Positions 28,172-37,365 of a DNA stretch of 64,000 nucleotides are shown here, piece after piece. Below the pieces are notes generated by a model. That model saw only the letters and a program-made list of their open reading frames with translations, searched no databases and was not told where the DNA came from. The DNA comes from Terrisporobacter vanillatitrophus. GTDB lineage: Bacteria; Bacillota; Clostridia; Peptostreptococcales; Peptostreptococcaceae. Both the position numbers and the translations under genes were made by a program. The stretch covers positions 3,534,001 through 3,598,000 of the forward strand of contig NZ_CP154625.1 of the NCBI RefSeq assembly GCF_051148895.1, written 5' to 3'. The stretch's first letter is position 1. Each line of letters opens with the position of its first letter.

Positions 28172-29800
28172 ATGACCAAACAAAATATTATACAAATTGA
28201 TTATACTAAGTATGGTGATAATTATCAATTAAAATTACCACTAGAGATTGATTATTTAATTCCAAAAGATGATTCAGTGAGGTTATTAAGTCAAACTATA
28301 GAGGAGATGAATTTAGAAAAGTTATATCAGACTTATTCTCGAATTAGAGAAAATACAATAACCCCAAGAGAAATGTTAAAAATCATTGTTTACGGATATA
28401 TGAATAGCTTATATTCTTCAAGAAAAATAGAAAATGCATGCAAAAGAGATGTTAATTTTATGTATCTTTTAGGCGGAGCCTCCGCTCCAGATCATTCAAC
28501 AATTGCCAGATTTCGTAGTATACATTTCGCACCAGTATCTGAAGAATTACTTGCCCAATTAGCAAATATGCTTGCAGATAAAAATGAAATTTCAAAAGAA
28601 ACAATATTTATAGATGGTACTAAAATAGAAGCGTCATCTAATAGATATACTTTTGTTTGGAAAAAAGCTGTAACAAAAAATATGCAAAAAATGATGGATA
28701 AAATACCTAATTTCGTTTTAAAATGTGAACAAGATTTTGGTATCAAATTAATTTATAAAAACAAAATCAAAATGCATCATCTAAAAAAATTACTAAAAAA
28801 ACTTAAGAAAATAGCAAATGAAGAAGATGTTGTATTTGTTTATGGTAAAGGTAAAAGAAAATCGCCTATTCAAAAATCTATTGAAGAATTAGATAGCTAT
28901 ATTGATAGATTAAAAAAATACACTAAAGATTTACATATAATGGGTGAACGTAATAGCTACTCTAAAACAGATAAAGATGCCACTTTCATGAGAATGAAGG
29001 AAGATCATATGAAAAATGGTCAATTAAAACCTGCTTACAACGTTCAGTTTGGAGTTGATTCTGAATATATAGTCTGGATAAGTGCAGGACCTCAACCAGC
29101 TGACACAACTACTCTAATACCATTTTTACAAAATGCAGAGTCATATTTAAGTTTTAAATATCCTAAAGTAATAACTGATTCAGGATATGAAAGTGAAGAA
29201 AACTATGTACATCTAGAAAAAAATGGACAACAATCATTTATAAAACCAGCTAATTATGAAATTAGTAAAACAAGAAAATATAAAAATGATATTGGTAGAA
29301 TGGATAATATGTCTTACAACGATAAAGATGACTATTATCTATGTAAAAACAATAAGAAATTAACTGTTACTAGCACAAAAACCAGAAAAAGTACAACTGG
29401 ATACAAGTGTGAAATAACTTGTTATATGTGCGAAGATTGTAAAGGATGTCAATTTAAAACTAAATGCATTAAAGGAAATAACTGTAAAACTCCTTTAGAA
29501 GATAGAACTAAAAAACTTAATATTTCAAAAGTATTTAATGAAAAACGTAAAGGAAATTTACAAAGAATAGTGAGTACCGAAGGTATTCAACTAAGAATGA
29601 ATAGAAGTATTCAAGCCGAAGGAGCATTCGCTCAAATAAAACAAAACATGGAATTTAGAAGGTTTTTATGTAAAGGTGAAAAAAATATTTTAGCGGAATG
29701 TATTTTATTAGGAATGGCTTATAACATAAATAAATTGCATAATAAAATACAAAATGGAAAATGTAAAACATCCCTTCATCCTTTAAAGAAAATCGCTTAA
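28172..29800 (+). CDS. IS1182-family DDE transposase
   Basis: 542 residues from ATG 28172; a TTG at 28148 lies inside the upstream hairpin and is unlikely. The N-terminal DUF772-type domain (about 30-125: NTITPREMLKIIVYGYM, SAPDHSTIARFR) precedes the catalytic part with D148 in FIDGTKIEA, D in VITDSGYES and E in IQAEGAFAQIK. A cysteine cluster near 425-445 (CYMCEDCKGCQFKTKC) is typical of the family. The frame is intact, so the element may be active. The ribosome site is weak. Confidence 0.95.
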   Translation: MTKQNIIQIDYTKYGDNYQLKLPLEIDYLIPKDDSVRLLSQTIEEMNLEKLYQTYSRIRENTITPREMLKIIVYGYMNSLYSSRKIENACKRDVNFMYLLGGASAPDHSTIARFRSIHFAPVSEELLAQLANMLADKNEISKETIFIDGTKIEASSNRYTFVWKKAVTKNMQKMMDKIPNFVLKCEQDFGIKLIYKNKIKMHHLKKLLKKLKKIANEEDVVFVYGKGKRKSPIQKSIEELDSYIDRLKKYTKDLHIMGERNSYSKTDKDATFMRMKEDHMKNGQLKPAYNVQFGVDSEYIVWISAGPQPADTTTLIPFLQNAESYLSFKYPKVITDSGYESEENYVHLEKNGQQSFIKPANYEISKTRKYKNDIGRMDNMSYNDKDDYYLCKNNKKLTVTSTKTRKSTTGYKCEITCYMCEDCKGCQFKTKCIKGNNCKTPLEDRTKKLNISKVFNEKRKGNLQRIVSTEGIQLRMNRSIQAEGAFAQIKQNMEFRRFLCKGEKNILAECILLGMAYNINKLHNKIQNGKCKTSLHPLKKIA

Positions 29801-29916
29801 TTTTAATATAGATAGCTAAAAAAACGGTATTTCAAATACCTTTATTTGTCATGCTTATTTTTAGTAAATATAAGTGAAATAAAATTATTTTCAGTAGTTT
29901 TGAGTTTTAAATAAGT

Positions 29917-29971
29917 AAAAAGGAGCTATCGCCCAACGATTTTTCAATCGTTTATGCGACAGCCTCTTTTG
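29917..29971 (-). terminator. IS1182 right-end hairpin, also terminator for the ABC exporter operon
   Basis: Arms AAAAGGAGCTATCGCCCAACGATT and AATCGTTTATGCGACAGCCTCTTTT pair with loop TTTC. The exporter operon ends only 21 nt away, transcribed toward it, and on that strand a T-run follows the hairpin. Confidence 0.65.
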
Positions 29972-29991
29972 TTCTTTATATATAATTATAT

Positions 29992-31848
29992 TTACATAGC
30001 TTCTTTATCTGCAAATTGCGAATTATATAGATTTGCATAGAAACCATCTTTTGCTAATAATTCTTCATGACTTCCTTGTTCAACAATATCTCCATCATTA
30101 ATAACTAATATTAAATCTGAATTTCTTATAGTAGATAATCTGTGGGCAATTACGAAACTAGTTCTTCCTTCCATTAAATTATCCATAGCTTGTTGTATTA
30201 AAAGTTCAGTTCTTGTATCAACAGAACTTGTCGCTTCATCTAATATTAATATTTTAGGATCTGCCAATATGGCACGAGCTATAGTTAATAATTGTTTTTG
30301 ACCTTGTGATATATTACTTGATTCTTCATTCAATAACATATTGTATCCATCTGGTAAAGTTTTTATAAAGTGATGAACATGAGCTGCTTTAGCCGCATTT
30401 ATTACTTCATCATCACTGGCATTTAATCTACCATATCTAATATTTTCTTTTATTGAACCACTAAATAACCAAGTGTCTTGAAGAACCATTCCAAATAATT
30501 CTCTAAGCTCACCTCTGTTGAAATCTTTAACATCATGACCATCTACAAGTATAGCTCCAGAGTTTACGTCATAAAATCTCATTAGTAGTTTTATCATAGT
30601 TGTTTTACCTGCTCCTGTAGGTCCAACTAAGGCAACTTTTTGTCCTGGTTTTACATGAGCTGTAAAGTCTTTAATTATAGTTCTATCTTTATCATATCCA
30701 AACTTAACATTTTCAAAATCAACTCTACCTTCTAATCCTTCTATACTTACAGGATTTTCTACAGTTACATCTTCTTCCTCTTCATTTAGGAATTCAAATA
30801 CTCTCTCAGCTGCGGCTGCAGTAGATTGTAATTGATTTGATATTTGAGCCATTTGTGCTATTGGTTGATTAAAACTTCTTACGTATTGAATAAATGACTG
30901 TATATCTCCTACTTCAATTCTATTTTTTATAACTAAGTATCCACCAAGTATTGAAACAACAACATAACTTAAATTTCCAACAAACATCATTATAGGTTGC
31001 ATTGTACTTGATAAAAATTGAGCTCTCCATGCTGAATCATATAATTTATTATTAATTTTATTAAACTCTTTTATAGATTCTTCTTCTACATTAAAAGCTT
31101 GAACTACTGTATGACCACCGTATAATTCTTCCACCTGACCATTAACATGACCTAAGTATTCTTGTTGACTCTTAAAATATTTTTGAGATTTCTTAATAAC
31201 AAAAGAAATTATAAATAATGATATTGGTATAACTACTAATGCACTAACAGTCATAAGTACACTTATAGTTAACATCATTATTAATACTCCTACTAAAGTA
31301 GTAACAGATGTTATTATTTGCGTTAAACTTTGATTTAAACTCATTGCTAAAGTATCTATATCATTTGTGAACCTTGATAATACTTCTCCATGAGTTTTTG
31401 TATCAAAATATTTCATAGGTAATCTATTTATTTTTTTCACTAATTCATCTCTAAGGTTATATGCCACTTTTTGAGAAATACTACTCATTACATACCCTTG
31501 TACAAATGAGAATACAGCACTTACTATATATAATATAACTAAAGCTATTAATATTCTTTTTATAGCTTCAAAATCTATTCCAGTACCTTCCCCAGATACT
31601 TTACCAACCAATCCATTAAATATTTCAGTAGTAGCTTTACCTAATATTTTGGGGCCAATTACTGAAAATGTAACACTTCCTATGGCAAATATAAATACTA
31701 TTATTATTGATAATTTATATTCAGCTAGATAAGACATTAGTGTTCTCATTGTTCCTTTGAAGTCTTTTGCTTTTTCTACTGGTCCTCCCATTGCATGACC
31801 ACCCATAGGTCCTCTTGGTCCTCTTGGTCTATTTCCTTCTCTACTCAT
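29992..31848 (-). CDS. ABC exporter half-transporter, canonical ATPase site
   Basis: 618 residues: cytoplasmic Gly/Pro/Arg-rich start, six membrane helices (about 40-345), then an ATPase domain with Walker A GPTGAGKTT, a degenerate signature ISQGQKQ, Walker B ILDEATSSVD with the catalytic glutamate, and AHRLSTI. The partner upstream has a perfect signature (VSGGQ) but a changed Walker B, so the pair should form a heterodimer with one active ATP site, as in BmrCD or LmrCD multidrug exporters. ATG 31848 overlaps the upstream gene by 8 nt and follows AAGGAGGAG, so translation is coupled. Confidence 0.93.
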   Translation of the reverse strand: MSREGNRPRGPRGPMGGHAMGGPVEKAKDFKGTMRTLMSYLAEYKLSIIIVFIFAIGSVTFSVIGPKILGKATTEIFNGLVGKVSGEGTGIDFEAIKRILIALVILYIVSAVFSFVQGYVMSSISQKVAYNLRDELVKKINRLPMKYFDTKTHGEVLSRFTNDIDTLAMSLNQSLTQIITSVTTLVGVLIMMLTISVLMTVSALVVIPISLFIISFVIKKSQKYFKSQQEYLGHVNGQVEELYGGHTVVQAFNVEEESIKEFNKINNKLYDSAWRAQFLSSTMQPIMMFVGNLSYVVVSILGGYLVIKNRIEVGDIQSFIQYVRSFNQPIAQMAQISNQLQSTAAAAERVFEFLNEEEEDVTVENPVSIEGLEGRVDFENVKFGYDKDRTIIKDFTAHVKPGQKVALVGPTGAGKTTMIKLLMRFYDVNSGAILVDGHDVKDFNRGELRELFGMVLQDTWLFSGSIKENIRYGRLNASDDEVINAAKAAHVHHFIKTLPDGYNMLLNEESSNISQGQKQLLTIARAILADPKILILDEATSSVDTRTELLIQQAMDNLMEGRTSFVIAHRLSTIRNSDLILVINDGDIVEQGSHEELLAKDGFYANLYNSQFADKEAM

Positions 31849-34144
31849 TTTCTAACTCCTCCTTTGAAAGTTGTGATAATGCTATTTCTCTATAGATTTC
31901 ACAATTTTTTAGAAGTTCTTTATGCGTTCCTATTTCAACTACTTTTCCTTCATCTAATACTACGATTTGATCTGCATCTAAAATAGTATTTATTCTTTGA
32001 GCAACTATTAAAACTGTACTATCTTTAGTTTCTGTCTTTAATTCTTTACGAAGTTTTGCATCTGTTTTAAAATCTAGAGCAGAGAAACTATCATCAAATA
32101 TAAATATTTCTGGATCTTTTGCTATTGCCCTGGCAATAGATAATCTTTGTTTCTGACCACCTGATACGTTTGATCCACCTTGGGCTATTTCAGAATCAAA
32201 TTTATCTTCCTTATCATTTATAAAATCTATTGATTGAGCTATTCTTGCTGCTTTTATTATTTCTTCTTCTGTAGCATCTTTTTTACCATATCTTAAGTTT
32301 GAATCAATTGTTCCAGAGAATAATACTCCTTTTTGCGGAACATAACCAATTTTTTTTCTTAAGTCACGAAGCGATACATTTTTTATATTAGTTCCATCAA
32401 CTTTAATTTCACCTTCTGTAACATCATGAAATCTTGGTATTAAATTAATCAGTGTAGACTTACCACTTCCCGTACTTCCAATAAATGCTGTTATTTCACC
32501 TGGTTTTGCAGTAAAGTTAATATCATGTAATATCTTTTCATCTGCATCTGGGTACTTAAATGAAACATTTTTAAATTCAACCAAACCTTTTTTATTGCTA
32601 TCAAAAGATTTAGGATTTTTATCTTCTTTAATTATTATATCTTTGTCTAATACTTCATTTATACGTTTTGCTGAAACTGCTGCTCTTGGCAACATAACAG
32701 AAACCATTGATATCATTAAGAATGACATTACTATTTGCATTGTATATTGAATAAATGCCATCATATCTCCAACTTGCATTGCTCCAGTATCGATATTTTT
32801 TGCACCTACCCAAACTGTTAATACTGATATAACGTTCATAATAAGCATCATAGTTGGCATCATACAAGACATCATTCTATTAACAAACATATTTACTTTA
32901 GTTAAATCTGTATTAACTTCATCAAATCTTTTTTCTTCAAATCTTTCTGTGCTAAATGCACGTATAACAGGAAGTCCTGTTAGTATTTCTCTTGTTACTA
33001 AATTCAATTTATCTACTAAGTTTTGTAATAATTTAAATCTAGGCATTACTGTTGAGAATAATATTCCTACTATTATAACAACACCTACAACTGCCACACC
33101 TATAATCCATGCCATTGATGTATTTGTATTCAGTGCTTTGTATATACCTCCAAGGGCCATAAATGGTGCATAAAATACCATTCTTAACATCATAACCATC
33201 ATTTGTTGTATTTGTTGTATATCATTTGTACTACGTGTTATTAATGATGCTGTGGAAAACTCATTCATTTCTTTACTAGAAAATCTCATTACTTTTTCAA
33301 ATGTTTTAGATCTTAAAGTACGACCTAAAGATGCACCTACCTTTGATGCTAAAAATCCTACTGTAATAGCTGCTATCACACTTAATACAGTAATTCCAAT
33401 CATTATTGCTCCTGTAGTAAGTATGTACTTTGTTTGGAGACTTCCAGTATCTATACCAATTTCACTGTATTCATTCTTAACAAAAGATACAGCACCCTGA
33501 CTGATCATTGCATCTGGTAAATCAACAAGTTGTTTATCAATTTCTTTAATCATGTCATTTCTTTGATCTTTTGTCATCGACTCTAATATAGTAAACGTAT
33601 CCATATTTTCTAAATTAGTATTCATTGAAGAATTCGGCACATTACCTTGCGGAATGTTTTGTGATGCCATATTAGATGTCATGTTCTTTTTCATTTGTTC
33701 TTGAATCATTTTACTTGATTCATCATCGCTTTCTAATCCATATAGAATTAATTCTGGCTTACCAAGTAGATTATCCAATTTTGATAAGGTATCTTCTTTA
33801 TCTGTATTTAATAAATATAAATCTTCTTTATCTAAGGCTGGATATGATTCTTTGTATTTATTAAATTCATCGCTACTTAAAGAATCTTTACTTAATAATT
33901 TATAATTATCTACTATAGTATTTTTATTTTTATCGCTCATAAAAATAAAAAGTTTATCCATTTGACTTTTTCTTATTACCTCTGGAACAGAATTTTCTAT
34001 TCCTCCTTGTTGTATACCTATATTAATAATATTTGAAGTATAAGTAGGTAAAGATAGTTCACAACTTGCTTGGCCTGCTAAAAGTAATATAATAATAAAA
34101 ATTATAAAACTTGAATTTTTTAAATGCTTAAATATTTTTAACAT
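31841..34144 (-). CDS. ABC exporter half-transporter, degenerate ATPase site
   Basis: 767 residues. After the first membrane helix there is a long charged outward segment (about 40-240, rich in D, K, N, S and M), then the remaining helices and the ATPase domain. Walker A is GSTGSGKST and the signature VSGGQKQR, but Walker B reads FIFDDSFSALD, with Asp in place of the catalytic Glu. This is the degenerate half of a heterodimeric exporter whose partner is the downstream gene. ATG at 34144 follows AAAGGGAGAG. The MarR gene upstream is the likely regulator. Confidence 0.92.
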   Translation of the reverse strand: MLKIFKHLKNSSFIIFIIILLLAGQASCELSLPTYTSNIINIGIQQGGIENSVPEVIRKSQMDKLFIFMSDKNKNTIVDNYKLLSKDSLSSDEFNKYKESYPALDKEDLYLLNTDKEDTLSKLDNLLGKPELILYGLESDDESSKMIQEQMKKNMTSNMASQNIPQGNVPNSSMNTNLENMDTFTILESMTKDQRNDMIKEIDKQLVDLPDAMISQGAVSFVKNEYSEIGIDTGSLQTKYILTTGAIMIGITVLSVIAAITVGFLASKVGASLGRTLRSKTFEKVMRFSSKEMNEFSTASLITRSTNDIQQIQQMMVMMLRMVFYAPFMALGGIYKALNTNTSMAWIIGVAVVGVVIIVGILFSTVMPRFKLLQNLVDKLNLVTREILTGLPVIRAFSTERFEEKRFDEVNTDLTKVNMFVNRMMSCMMPTMMLIMNVISVLTVWVGAKNIDTGAMQVGDMMAFIQYTMQIVMSFLMISMVSVMLPRAAVSAKRINEVLDKDIIIKEDKNPKSFDSNKKGLVEFKNVSFKYPDADEKILHDINFTAKPGEITAFIGSTGSGKSTLINLIPRFHDVTEGEIKVDGTNIKNVSLRDLRKKIGYVPQKGVLFSGTIDSNLRYGKKDATEEEIIKAARIAQSIDFINDKEDKFDSEIAQGGSNVSGGQKQRLSIARAIAKDPEIFIFDDSFSALDFKTDAKLRKELKTETKDSTVLIVAQRINTILDADQIVVLDEGKVVEIGTHKELLKNCEIYREIALSQLSKEELENE

Positions 34145-34173
34145 CTTCTCTCCCTTTCTTCATTTTTATGATT

Positions 34174-34650
34174 TTATTTCTCCGACTGTAATTCTTCTAT
34201 AACATCATAAAGTTTTCCAAACAGACGTATTAAATTATCTGTATCTTCTTCCCCCATTTTTTCGATTACTTGACAAGTAAAGTTTTCAAATTTTCTATTT
34301 TGATCCTTTAGAAACTCCTCTCCTTCTTTAGTTAGCTTAACATATACAACTCTTCTGTCACTTTTGTTAGAAACCCTTTCAATATATCCTTTTTCCTCCA
34401 TAACATTTAACATCTTTGATGTAGCCGGCTTCGTAATACACAAATCTTTCGTTAATTGCGATGTTTTCATCCCATAATAATTTGCATCTTCTTTATTACT
34501 TAAACAATCATTATAAATAACCTTCATTGTCATAAGCATACCCGGTTGAAATTCTTGAGATTTTTTATGTTTATGACCTAGCTTTTTTATTTTTCCTATA
34601 GAATCTAAAAACTCTTTAGATTTTTTTTGTAGCGTACTCATTTCTTTCAT
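34174..34650 (-). CDS. MarR-family transcriptional repressor
   Basis: 158 residues with a winged helix: YYGMKTSQLTKDLCITKPATSKMLNVMEEKGYIERVSNKSDRRVVYVKLT in segments, including the DRR wing motif, flanked by dimerisation helices. First gene of the operon marR-ABC-ABC. Its promoter carries a perfect 12-bp inverted repeat over the -10 region, so it very probably represses itself and the exporter and is released by a toxic ligand. ATG at 34650 follows GGAAAGGGATG. Confidence 0.92.
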   Translation of the reverse strand: MKEMSTLQKKSKEFLDSIGKIKKLGHKHKKSQEFQPGMLMTMKVIYNDCLSNKEDANYYGMKTSQLTKDLCITKPATSKMLNVMEEKGYIERVSNKSDRRVVYVKLTKEGEEFLKDQNRKFENFTCQVIEKMGEEDTDNLIRLFGKLYDVIEELQSEK

Positions 34651-34675
34651 CCCTTTCCGTTTATTTTAGTTATCC

Positions 34676-34732
34676 ATAATAATAGTTAACCAAGGCAACT
34701 ATTATTATAGGAAACTTTTCCTGTTTAGTCAA
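34676..34732 (-). promoter_or_regulatory. Promoter and MarR operator of the exporter operon
   Basis: Minus strand: -35 TTGACT (34732-34727), 17 bp, -10 TATAAT (34709-34704). A perfect inverted repeat ATAATAATAGTT (34676-34687)/AACTATTATTAT (34697-34708) with a 9-nt spacer AACCAAGGC covers the -10 box and start point, the place expected for MarR repression. Confidence 0.75.
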
Positions 34733-34921
34733 GTTAAATTTCACATTGTTAATACAATAACATTCTTAATGATATAATATACTATTATTTCATTATTATT
34801 TGCATTTATATCCTATGAATAATATGTTTTTGATGTTTTAAATATTTTGTATTTTGTATATTTTAAGTAATTCCTTGTATTTTATTTTCATTGATGACTT
34901 TTTAGAATAATTGGTAATTTT

Positions 34922-34951
34922 TTCACATTTGTTAGTTGTAAATGATATAAT
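34922..34951 (+). promoter_or_regulatory. Promoter of the 241-residue unknown gene
   Basis: TTCACA (34922-34927), 18-bp spacer, TATAAT (34946-34951). Transcription would start near 34958, about 40 nt before the start codon. The rest of the 348-bp divergent region (34733-34921) shows no further feature. Confidence 0.5.
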
Positions 34952-34998
34952 TATGTTAGATATATTTTTTTATTTTTTATAAGGGTGGTTGATGAGTT

Positions 34999-35724
34999 AT
35001 GAAGTTTGATTGTTTTTATTATCCTATTTTAAGCAACAATGGGTGTGTAGCTAAATGTACTGAAGGAATTCGTAGTTTTAATTTTGGAGATAAGGTTCCT
35101 ACAAAAACCTTATATTACAACTATAATTCTAGCTTTGTTATCTTCCAAAATAGTAAGCTATTTATTGTTGAAGATGGTATCCTAAAAGAAGAAGCTAATA
35201 TAGATGATCTTAAGTTCCCATTAAAAATCATATTTAATCATGGGACTCAATTAATAATTGGTAAAAAATCAGATCTATCATCTATAAGATTACTAGTACC
35301 TGGATTTTTTGAAGACGAAAAATATTTAGGTGAGTTATTTTTCTTGTCAGAAGTTTATACAAGAAGAATAAGAGATGCTCAATATTATGTAATGAATGAC
35401 CTTACTAATTCAGTAAGAGATGTTAAATACCTTAACGATGAAATTCACAAAGCAACAGAAGGCTTACTAAACCAATTAAGAGTCATACAAGAAAAATTCA
35501 TGAAATTAATTGAAGATAAACCTTCTTTAATTGATGATTATCTAAAGTATATGAACTTTCATAGTGAAGAAGATATGTTACAAATTGGAATTAATGAGTA
35601 TTTTGAAGAAGATACACAACAATATAATGAATATAGAAAAAATTCTTTAATATACAATAAAAAGCCTATCTATCCTAAATTCAAATTAGAACATCTAGTA
35701 AGCTCAATTAATAAATATAAATAG
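34999..35724 (+). CDS. Hypothetical 241-residue protein
   Basis: Family not recognised. The first 110 residues look beta-rich (FGDKVPTKTLYYNYNSSFVIF, LKIIFNHGTQLIIG), like a small sensory or ligand-binding module; from about 115 it is helical and highly charged (RRIRDAQYYVMNDLTNSVRD, EIHKATEGLLNQLRVIQ). No membrane segment or signal peptide. ATG at 34999 follows AAGGGTGG by 10 nt. It has its own promoter and terminator. It lies divergently from marR but is probably unrelated to it. Confidence 0.65.
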   Translation: MKFDCFYYPILSNNGCVAKCTEGIRSFNFGDKVPTKTLYYNYNSSFVIFQNSKLFIVEDGILKEEANIDDLKFPLKIIFNHGTQLIIGKKSDLSSIRLLVPGFFEDEKYLGELFFLSEVYTRRIRDAQYYVMNDLTNSVRDVKYLNDEIHKATEGLLNQLRVIQEKFMKLIEDKPSLIDDYLKYMNFHSEEDMLQIGINEYFEEDTQQYNEYRKNSLIYNKKPIYPKFKLEHLVSSINKYK

Positions 35725-35738
35725 ATTTCATAAGATAT

Positions 35739-35783
35739 AAAAAGCTATATCAAAGCAAATTTATTGTTCTGATATAGCTTTTT
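35739..35783 (+). terminator. Terminator after the 241-residue unknown gene
   Basis: Stem AAAAGCTATATCA/TGATATAGCTTTT with a 17-nt loop and a T-run. Confidence 0.8.
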
Positions 35784-35860
35784 AAATTAAGATATCTTAA
35801 TTTATTATATTTTTCTTATATAAATCTTGTAATTAGATTATTTATGCTCTTTTCAGGGTA

Positions 35861-35875
35861 TTATCATAATGATAA
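35861..35875. promoter_or_regulatory. Fur/PerR-type 7-1-7 palindrome upstream of the flavoprotein gene
   Basis: TTATCATAATGATAA is a perfect 7-1-7 inverted repeat, the geometry of Fur-family boxes (PerR box TTATAATNATTATAA). It overlaps a -10-like TATTAT (35859-35864) and lies 36 nt upstream of the start codon. Confidence 0.45.
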
Positions 35876-35911
35876 AATAAATATAATAATTTACACCTAA
35901 AGGAGATAAAA

Positions 35912-37243
35912 ATGAAAATTGTTATAATAGGAGCTGTAGCTGCAGGTATGTCTGCTGCTGCAAAATTAAAAAGAATAAAGCCTGATTATGAGATTATAGT
36001 ATATGAAAAAACTGATATAGTGTCTTTTGGAGCTTGCGGTCTTCCTTATTATGTGGGCGGATTTTTCCAGGATTCTAATATGATGATTGCAAGAGAAAAG
36101 TCAAAATTCATAGAATCAGGAATAGATTTAAGAACTTTTAAAGAAGTTATAGATATTAATACTGATAGCAAAATTCTTACTATAAAAGATTCTTTAACTG
36201 AAGAAGTTTTCACAGATAATTATGATAAATTAATGATTGCCACTGGAGCAAGTAGTATTATGCCTTCTTTTGATAAAACATATGAAAATTTAACTACTTT
36301 AAAAGATATGAATGATGGCATAAAACTTAGAGAGTTAATGCATAAAGAAGCAAATAACAATATAGTTATCGTAGGAGCTGGTTTTATAGGAATAGAAACT
36401 ATTGAAGCTGCTAAAAGATTAAATAAAAATATTCATTTAGTAGGTAGAAGTAATAGAGTTTTAAATAAGGTATTTGATAAAGAAATTACGGATTTATTAG
36501 AAGAAGAATTAAGAAAAAATAATATACATTTACATCTTGGTGAAACTGTTAAAGAATATGTTGGAAATAATAAAATCACAAAAATCATAACGAATAATGG
36601 TGAAATAGATACTGATTTAGTAGTTATTGCCATAGGTGTAAAGCCTAATACTTCATTCTTAAAAAACACAAAGATAGATATGCTTCATAATGGCGCTATA
36701 GTAGTTGACGAGCATGGTAGAACATCAGTTAAAGATGTTTATTCTGCAGGAGATTGTGCAACTATAAAAAATATAGTTACTAACGAAGATATGTACGTTC
36801 CTTTAGCTACTGGAGCAAACAAACTAGGTAGAATTGTAGGAGAAAATTTAGGTGGAATGGATTCTTCTTTTCCTGGTTCTTTAGCTTCTAGTTGTATAAA
36901 AGTTTTAGATATGGAAGCTGCTGTTACTGGCCTTACAGAAGAAAAAGCTAAGTCACTTAATATTGATTACAAAACTAAATGCATAACTAATTATAACCAA
37001 ACACACTACTATCCAGGTCGCGAAAAATTATTAGTTAAATTAGTTTATCATGCAAAAACTAAAGTTATCCTTGGAGGTCAAATAGCTGGATATAAAGATG
37101 CTGTTCAAAGAGCTAATGTAATAGCTACAGCCATTACAGCAGGTATGACTACAGAGCAACTTGGTATGCTAGATTTATGCTATGCACCTCCCTTTGCAAC
37201 TACATGGGATGTTTTAAATGTTGCAGGAAATGTAAGTAAATAA
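35912..37243 (+). CDS. CoA-disulfide reductase / NADH-dependent flavoprotein
   Basis: 443 residues, pyridine nucleotide-disulfide oxidoreductase family. FAD-binding IIGAVAAGMSAAAKLKR at the N-terminus, the single redox cysteine C42 in SFGACGLPYYVGG, NAD-binding IVIVGAGFIGIETIEAAKRL near 152, and YSAGDCATIK for FAD. The single-Cys SFGxCGLP motif is shared by CoA-disulfide reductases and NADH oxidase/peroxidases. No rhodanese domain follows. It should protect against oxidative or sulfur stress in the cytoplasm. ATG at 35912 follows AAAGGAGATAAAA. A Fur-family-type palindrome lies upstream. Confidence 0.88.
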   Translation: MKIVIIGAVAAGMSAAAKLKRIKPDYEIIVYEKTDIVSFGACGLPYYVGGFFQDSNMMIAREKSKFIESGIDLRTFKEVIDINTDSKILTIKDSLTEEVFTDNYDKLMIATGASSIMPSFDKTYENLTTLKDMNDGIKLRELMHKEANNNIVIVGAGFIGIETIEAAKRLNKNIHLVGRSNRVLNKVFDKEITDLLEEELRKNNIHLHLGETVKEYVGNNKITKIITNNGEIDTDLVVIAIGVKPNTSFLKNTKIDMLHNGAIVVDEHGRTSVKDVYSAGDCATIKNIVTNEDMYVPLATGANKLGRIVGENLGGMDSSFPGSLASSCIKVLDMEAAVTGLTEEKAKSLNIDYKTKCITNYNQTHYYPGREKLLVKLVYHAKTKVILGGQIAGYKDAVQRANVIATAITAGMTTEQLGMLDLCYAPPFATTWDVLNVAGNVSK

Positions 37244-37303
37244 TTTAGTAGGAAATTTATGAATCAAATGATATTTTAAATATAATAAAAAATATTAAAT
37301 AAT

Positions 37304-37333
37304 AAAAAGACTATCATATTGATAGTCTTTTTA
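37304..37333. terminator. Terminator between flavoprotein and ilvA genes
   Basis: Stem AAAAAGACTATCA/TGATAGTCTTTTT with a small loop; works for both converging genes. Confidence 0.8.
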
Positions 37334-37365
37334 TCTATATTTTATTCCCTAATAACTATATATTT

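Larger units (their letters stand above)
28071..29971 (+). mobile_element. IS1182-family insertion sequence, apparently complete
   Basis: About 1.9 kb. The left end starts AAAAAGGGGCTGTCGCAC and the right end, read inward from 29971, AAAAGAGGCTGTCGCAT, giving imperfect terminal repeats. Each end also folds on itself: 28071-28115 at the left and 29917-29971 at the right. One intact transposase gene lies inside. A second hairpin (28127-28158, CCCAAG..CTTGGGATTTTT) sits just before the transposase start and would stop transcription entering from outside. No target duplication is obvious. Confidence 0.88.
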
